From: JAJBWD01 sp041821285
GTDB lineage: Bacteria > Bacillota > Clostridia > Clostridiales > Clostridiaceae
DNA: 34,824 nucleotides
Reading direction: 5' to 3'
Assembly (NCBI GenBank): GCA_041821285.1
Contig: JBGUER010000006.1
Coordinates: 1-34,824, forward strand
Shown: in pieces, positions 30,816-34,824 of the stretch
Layout of the letters: each line of letters opens with the position of its first letter
Numbering within the stretch: the first letter of the stretch is position 1
Position numbers and translations under genes: made by a program
Notes under the pieces: model-generated
The model's database searches: none
Seen by the model: only the letters and a program-made list of their open reading frames with translations
Told to the model about the DNA's origin: nothing

Positions 30816-32618
30816 ATGAAAAAGAAAAGAAGAGGATTTACACTAATTGAAATTATGATAGTTATATCTATTATAGGTATGCTCTCTGTGGTTTTAATTC
30901 CTAAAGTAGGTGGACTAAAAACAGAAACCAAAAATAATAGTATGTCTGGTAATGTCTTGATTGTAAGATCATATTTAGAAAATAGGGCAAGTAAAGATGT
31001 TTTAACTTATAAAAAAGATATAAATGTTGGAACCGCTAAAGAAGCCGCATTAACAAATATATTAGCTCAATTAAGCACGGATATGACTGAAAAATTTTCA
31101 GCTAGCAATGCTATGATAAATCCTTTTAGTAATAGTAGCTATGTAAATACTTTAGCTAAGGTTTCTGCAACTGATACAACTTCAGCTTCCTCTATTATAA
31201 ATTATTATAGTTTAGATGATTTGCCAACAAGTGATAGTTCAGTTACAAGTAACGCATCTATGCCAAAAGGAGAGGGTTTTTCAGGTAATGTTATAACTGT
31301 TTTATATGAAAAAGGATATTTACTTTATGGTGTAGACAATGATGGGAATATTACAGATATAAATATAATAAAATTTCCCACTATTCCAGATGCAGTGGTA
31401 AGTGGAGTGACACCAGGTACTGGAGAAGTTACTAATGACACAGCTATGAAAGATAATGTAGCTAAAGTTGTAGAATACATAAAAAGTTTTGCTGTGGAGA
31501 GAATAATATCAGGAGAACCTAATAGTCATACTTGGGACTATATAAGAAATCCATTAGCTAGCGATTTAAACGCTGGGTTTACTCCAGGGAATGCAACTAA
31601 ACAGTTAATAAATCCATATCATGAGGGTGTAGATACAATAGGAACTTCTTATGGTAAGAATAAAAATAATGAATTGAAATCAAAAGAATATTCTATTATT
31701 GAATATCATGAGGCAACTGTGACCGATGATATTGAATCAAGATTTTCTGAGTATGAAGGTGCTGTAGTTGTTTATGTAACAGATTCTCCTTTAGGTTATG
31801 TAGTATATGGCGTAGACCAGGATGGAAATACAGTAGAGAGAACTGAGATTAATCTTTCTACATTAGTAACTGAGGAGATGGAAATTGCTTTAAGTGACAA
31901 CATATTAAAGGTATACAATGAACTAAGTAAATATATAGATACTGCTGTTAAATATAGTTATAAGGATATGGATGATTATGCATATTATCAATTAGAAAAT
32001 TTATCTATTGCTAACGCTTATGTACCTAATTGGGAAATTGAAGGATGGCAAACATACAATTTTGATACTGATAAGTCTTTTGTAGTTGAACAAACAGCAG
32101 GAGGTTATGAGTCAGATTATAAAGGAAGTGTAATAGTAAGTGTATTAGACGACGGAAGTGGATACAGCATTTTTGGAATAGATTATGAAGGCAATAAATA
32201 TGGTGAAATGACATTAACTGAAGCTAAAAATAATTACGATGAAGTGTTAAAATTGCTTAAAACTGTTGACTTTAATTATGATGCGAATATAGATGCTGTA
32301 CAAACGGCTTTAAAAAGTGAATTTGGAACAAGTTTAAAGAACCTATATAACAACGGTACAGAAATAGTAAAAATTACAAATAGTACTGTGAACTACGATA
32401 GTTCAGTTATTATATGTAGCTCAAATAATTTGAAATATATTAATAGTGATAAATTAGAAGGACATGTTCTGATTGTTGATTATGGATACATCTATGGTAA
32501 GGAAAATGGGAATTTTAACGGAAACGGAAATAAAAATTACAAATATGAAGAATATGAACTTATAGAGTATGATGGCAACGGAGATATCTTAAGAAATGAA
32601 TTGTATTATGTATATTAA
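30816..32618 (+). CDS. Very large type IV pilin-like protein with tandem head modules
   Basis: Prepilin of 600 aa, three to four times a normal pilin. The class III signal is MKKKRRG|FTLIEIMIVISIIGML: cleavage after Gly7, Phe8 methylated, Glu12 (Glu5 of the mature protein) present, then the hydrophobic assembly helix to about residue 30. The exported part appears to contain four related modules (about 45-190, 207-345, 353-466, 472-600). Each begins with a helix such as NVLIVRSYLEN or NVAKVVEYIKS and ends with a beta motif like GAVVVYV...GYVVYGVDQDGN. The same plan forms the single head of the next gene's 169-aa pilin. GTGAGG about 9 bases before the ATG is the ribosome site. It may be a minor tip pilin or adhesin. 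The fourth module is the most divergent. Confidence 0.88.
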   Translation: MKKKRRGFTLIEIMIVISIIGMLSVVLIPKVGGLKTETKNNSMSGNVLIVRSYLENRASKDVLTYKKDINVGTAKEAALTNILAQLSTDMTEKFSASNAMINPFSNSSYVNTLAKVSATDTTSASSIINYYSLDDLPTSDSSVTSNASMPKGEGFSGNVITVLYEKGYLLYGVDNDGNITDINIIKFPTIPDAVVSGVTPGTGEVTNDTAMKDNVAKVVEYIKSFAVERIISGEPNSHTWDYIRNPLASDLNAGFTPGNATKQLINPYHEGVDTIGTSYGKNKNNELKSKEYSIIEYHEATVTDDIESRFSEYEGAVVVYVTDSPLGYVVYGVDQDGNTVERTEINLSTLVTEEMEIALSDNILKVYNELSKYIDTAVKYSYKDMDDYAYYQLENLSIANAYVPNWEIEGWQTYNFDTDKSFVVEQTAGGYESDYKGSVIVSVLDDGSGYSIFGIDYEGNKYGEMTLTEAKNNYDEVLKLLKTVDFNYDANIDAVQTALKSEFGTSLKNLYNNGTEIVKITNSTVNYDSSVIICSSNNLKYINSDKLEGHVLIVDYGYIYGKENGNFNGNGNKNYKYEEYELIEYDGNGDILRNELYYVY

Positions 32619-32692
32619 TATTTTAAATATAATGTAAAACGTATCAATATTAATAAATAATAAATATTCATTGATAAATTTTTACAAATATA

Positions 32693-32721
32693 TTGAATTT
32701 TCGAATATTATATTGTAAAAT
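32693..32721 (+). promoter_or_regulatory. Promoter of the small pilin gene
   Basis: TTGAAT (32693-32698), exact 17-base spacer, TAAAAT (32716-32721), 44 bases before the pilin ATG. The -35 box coincides with an in-frame upstream TTG, which rules out the longer reading of the pilin. Confidence 0.6.
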
Positions 32722-32764
32722 AAAAGTAGAAAATAGTCGAAAAAATAGGATGAGGAGTGATTTT

Positions 32765-33274
32765 ATGTTGAATAAAAAGAAAAAAGGATTTACACTAATA
32801 GAACTTATGATAGTTCTAGCAATAATAGCAATACTAGCAGTAGTTTTAATACCAAAAGCAGGAACTATGAAAGATAGTGCTAAAAGTGCAGGTGTTTCAA
32901 CTAATGTAAATTCAGTTAGAGCAATATTAGAAACAAAGGTAATGAATGACAAATATTTAGGTGACGCAACAGAAACACAAGCTATTTTAAATAAGACATT
33001 TACTGGAGAAAATGCTATTGCTAATCCATTTACGAAAGATGAATCAGTATCTGCAGAAGTAACCGTTTTAACGTCAGATAATGAAAATGCTATTGTAGTT
33101 TATGATGCAGTTAATGGTGCGACCACGGTTAATATACCAGAGACTATTCCAACTGTAACAACAACTGATGGTGCAAATGAAGGTGTTGTATTTGTAATGG
33201 TATATTCTGATGGATTCGTTGTTGAAGGTATAGATCAAAACGGAGATATCGTAGGACAACAAATAGTAAAATAA
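32765..33274 (+). CDS. Type IV major-pilin-like protein
   Basis: Prepilin of 169 aa, the normal size for a clostridial pilin. The leader is MLNKKKKG followed by FTLIELMIVLAIIAILAVVL; cleavage after Gly8, then N-methyl-Phe and Glu at mature position 5, required for assembly. After the helix the head has GVSTNVNSVRAILETKV, ENAIANPFTKDE and the terminal beta motif GVVFVMVYSDGFVVEGIDQNG. These match the modules of the large pilin upstream. There are no cysteines in the head, so no disulfide-bonded D-region. GAGGAG at 32752-32757 fits the ATG at 32765. Being small, with its own promoter and a hairpin after it, it is the likely major subunit. pilB follows 71 bases later. Confidence 0.92.
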   Translation: MLNKKKKGFTLIELMIVLAIIAILAVVLIPKAGTMKDSAKSAGVSTNVNSVRAILETKVMNDKYLGDATETQAILNKTFTGENAIANPFTKDESVSAEVTVLTSDNENAIVVYDAVNGATTVNIPETIPTVTTTDGANEGVVFVMVYSDGFVVEGIDQNGDIVGQQIVK

Positions 33275-33299
33275 TTCCCAAACATAATCTAAACAACTA

Positions 33300-33327
33300 A
33301 TATGGATGTCTCGGCATCCATATTTTT
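33300..33327 (+). terminator. Hairpin between pilin and pilB
   Basis: ATATGGATG (33300-33308) pairs with CATCCATAT (33315-33323), loop TCTCGG, then TTTTT. A short U-tail and the closeness of pilB suggest partial termination, letting pilin mRNA exceed pilB mRNA; it may also protect the pilin mRNA 3' end. Confidence 0.75.
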
Positions 33328-33345
33328 GCATAAGGAGTTTTAGCT

Positions 33346-34824
33346 ATGGCAATTCAAAAAAAGAGATTAGGAGAAATTTTAATAGATTCAGGACTTATCA
33401 CTGAAGAAGTTCTAGACAAAGCTTTAAAAATGCAAAAACAGCAAGGGAAAAAGCTTGGAGAATTTCTTGTAGATGAAGGCTTTGTAACAAATGATCAAAT
33501 AGTTGATGCTGTAAAAAATCAGCTTAGAATCCAATCTATTAATTTGGAAAACATAAGCATAAGACAGGACATAATAAATATTATTCCTGAAAATATAGCA
33601 AGAAAATATGAAGTTTTGCCAGTAGATGTTATAAATGGGCAACTTCTTGTTTCTATGGCAGATCCTCTTAATTATTATGCACTTCAAGAAATCAGAATAG
33701 CCACAGGTTATGCAGTTAAAACAGCAATATCCTTAAGAGATAATATACTTAGCAATATAGAAAAATATTATGGACAAAGTAAAGCAAGAGAAGCGGCAGC
33801 AGATTACGGAAGAGTATATGGTTTTAAAGAAAAAGAAATAGAAACAGAAGATGAAGATGAAAATGCAGCACCAGTAATAAAATTTTTAAATACAATCATA
33901 GAAAATGCTATTTTAAACAGTGTATCTGATATTCATATAGAATCTGATGAAACTGAAATGAGAGTAAGATACAGAGTGGATGGAGTGCTAAGAGAAATGA
34001 TGAGAACTAATATAGGGATGATGGATCCTGTTGTTAGTAGAGTTAAAATCTTAGCAAATTTAAATATAGCTGAAAAAAGAGTGCCACAAGATGGAAGGAT
34101 AAATTACAGGTCTAAAGAAAAAAATATTGACCTTAGAATATCGATTATTCCTACCATGTGGGGAGAAAAAATAGTTATGAGACTTTTAGATAAAAGTAAT
34201 TTTTCTTTGAATCTTCAAACTTTAGGTTTTGAAAAAGAAGAATTAGAAAAGATAAATAGAATTATAACTAGGCCGTTTGGGATAATACTCGTATGTGGGC
34301 CAACAGGAAGTGGTAAAACAACCACGCTTTATTCTGTTTTAAATGTTTTAAATGATGTATCTAAAAATATTATTACTATAGAAGATCCTGTAGAGTATAA
34401 TTTCAAGGGAATAAATCAAATGCAGGTAAACAATAAAATAGGGTTTGATTTTGGAAGTGGGCTTAGAAGTATTTTAAGACAAGATCCTGACATAATAATG
34501 GTAGGAGAAATAAGAGATGGTGAAACTGCAGAAATATCTGTAAGGTCTGCACTAACAGGGCATTTGGTTTTATCAACTATCCATACAAATAATGCAGTGG
34601 GAACTATAACAAGACTTGAAGATATGGGAACTGAACCATTTTTGATATCATCAACAGTAGCGGGTATAATAGCGCAAAGACTTGTTAGAAAGATATGCCC
34701 AAATTGCGGAGAAGAATATATGTCAGATGAAAGAGAAATGAGACTTTTAGGAGTAGATGAGCCTATAAAGTTAAGAAAAGGAAAGGGTTGTACTCTTTGT
34801 AATAATACGGGATATAAAGGAAGA
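33346..34824 (+). CDS. pilB: Type IV pilus assembly ATPase PilB (3' end outside window)
   Basis: Extension motor of the type IV pilus, a GspE/PulE-family hexameric ATPase at the inner face of the membrane. 493 codons are present and the frame is open at the right edge; about 70 residues are probably missing. Residues 1-~150 form an MshEN domain with two 24-residue motifs, Arg7-Gln30 (RLGEILIDSG...) and Lys36-Gln59 (KLGEFLVDEG...), separated by five residues, as in known c-di-GMP-binding MshEN domains. The ATPase core shows Walker A GPTGSGKTT (318-326), Walker B DIIMVGEIRD (382-391), the arginine/aspartate region and the His motif STIHTNN. Two CX2C pairs (Cys451/454 and 482/485) form the zinc site. 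AAGGAG at 33332-33337 is the ribosome site. pilC and pilT would be expected beyond the edge. Confidence 0.93.
   Translation, partial: MAIQKKRLGEILIDSGLITEEVLDKALKMQKQQGKKLGEFLVDEGFVTNDQIVDAVKNQLRIQSINLENISIRQDIINIIPENIARKYEVLPVDVINGQLLVSMADPLNYYALQEIRIATGYAVKTAISLRDNILSNIEKYYGQSKAREAAADYGRVYGFKEKEIETEDEDENAAPVIKFLNTIIENAILNSVSDIHIESDETEMRVRYRVDGVLREMMRTNIGMMDPVVSRVKILANLNIAEKRVPQDGRINYRSKEKNIDLRISIIPTMWGEKIVMRLLDKSNFSLNLQTLGFEKEELEKINRIITRPFGIILVCGPTGSGKTTTLYSVLNVLNDVSKNIITIEDPVEYNFKGINQMQVNNKIGFDFGSGLRSILRQDPDIIMVGEIRDGETAEISVRSALTGHLVLSTIHTNNAVGTITRLEDMGTEPFLISSTVAGIIAQRLVRKICPNCGEEYMSDEREMRLLGVDEPIKLRKGKGCTLCNNTGYKGR

Noticed and set aside
32693..32764. Longer start for the small pilin
   Set aside because: It would add 24 residues before a normal prepilin leader and starts inside the -35 box; GAGGAG fits the ATG at 32765.
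1..34824. Insertion sequences, prophage, defence systems, tRNA or rRNA genes
   Set aside because: No transposase, integrase, nuclease-helicase pair, tRNA-like cloverleaf or rRNA sequence was recognised.

Overview
The window is low-GC, A+T-rich DNA with strong purine-rich Shine-Dalgarno sites (AGGAGG, AGGGGG), tightly packed genes and U-tailed hairpin terminators. The gene families (SigI/RsgI pair, EFR1-type flavodoxin-ferredoxin, DUF503, clostridial-type pilins with an MshEN-PilB, LPXTG surface protein, c-di-GMP-I riboswitch) fit an anaerobic Firmicute, most likely a Clostridium. This is inference from content; no rRNA is present to confirm it. I see no tRNA, rRNA, CRISPR array, insertion sequence or prophage.

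Layout. 1-1.6 kb: sigma factor SigI (probably cut at the left edge) and its membrane anti-sigma factor RsgI. 1.7-4.1 kb: an unrecognised cysteine-cluster protein, a DUF503 (YlxP-like) protein, an EamA transporter and a Nudix hydrolase. 4.1-5.4 kb (minus strand): a UMF1/Atg22-like MFS transporter. 5.5-8.8 kb: a membrane-anchored endonuclease/exonuclease/phosphatase-fold enzyme, an unknown membrane-anchored protein and a geranylgeranyl-reductase-like flavoprotein. 8.9-13.5 kb: an orphan MASE3 histidine kinase, an AraC regulator and a MATE transporter. 13.6-22.8 kb: one giant (3052 aa) sortase-anchored surface protein with five N-terminal DUF11-like domains, 15 SdrD-B-like repeats and an LPKTG anchor. 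22.9-24.1 kb: a c-di-GMP-I riboswitch in front of a secreted transglutaminase-fold protein. 24.3-26.6 kb: a three-gene operon of flavodoxin-ferredoxin, NAD(P)-binding protein and a protein that looks remotely like ferredoxin-dependent bilin reductases. 26.6-29.1 kb (minus strand): a GH2 glycosidase. 29.1-30.7 kb: an MFS exporter behind a 45-codon leader ORF and two interlocking terminator hairpins. 30.8 kb to the right edge: a 600-residue multi-module type IV pilin, an ordinary 169-residue pilin and the start of pilB.

How the parts may work together. A surface-attachment theme runs through the right two thirds: a giant wall-anchored adhesin, a secreted transglutaminase-fold protein under a c-di-GMP riboswitch, and type IV pili whose PilB ATPase carries the two-motif MshEN domain known to bind c-di-GMP. 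c-di-GMP could therefore act at RNA and protein level on the same lifestyle switch. The most unusual items are the pilin with apparently four tandem head modules, the candidate tetrapyrrole-reduction operon at 24.3-26.6 kb, and the attenuator-like leader of the exporter at 29.2-29.5 kb.
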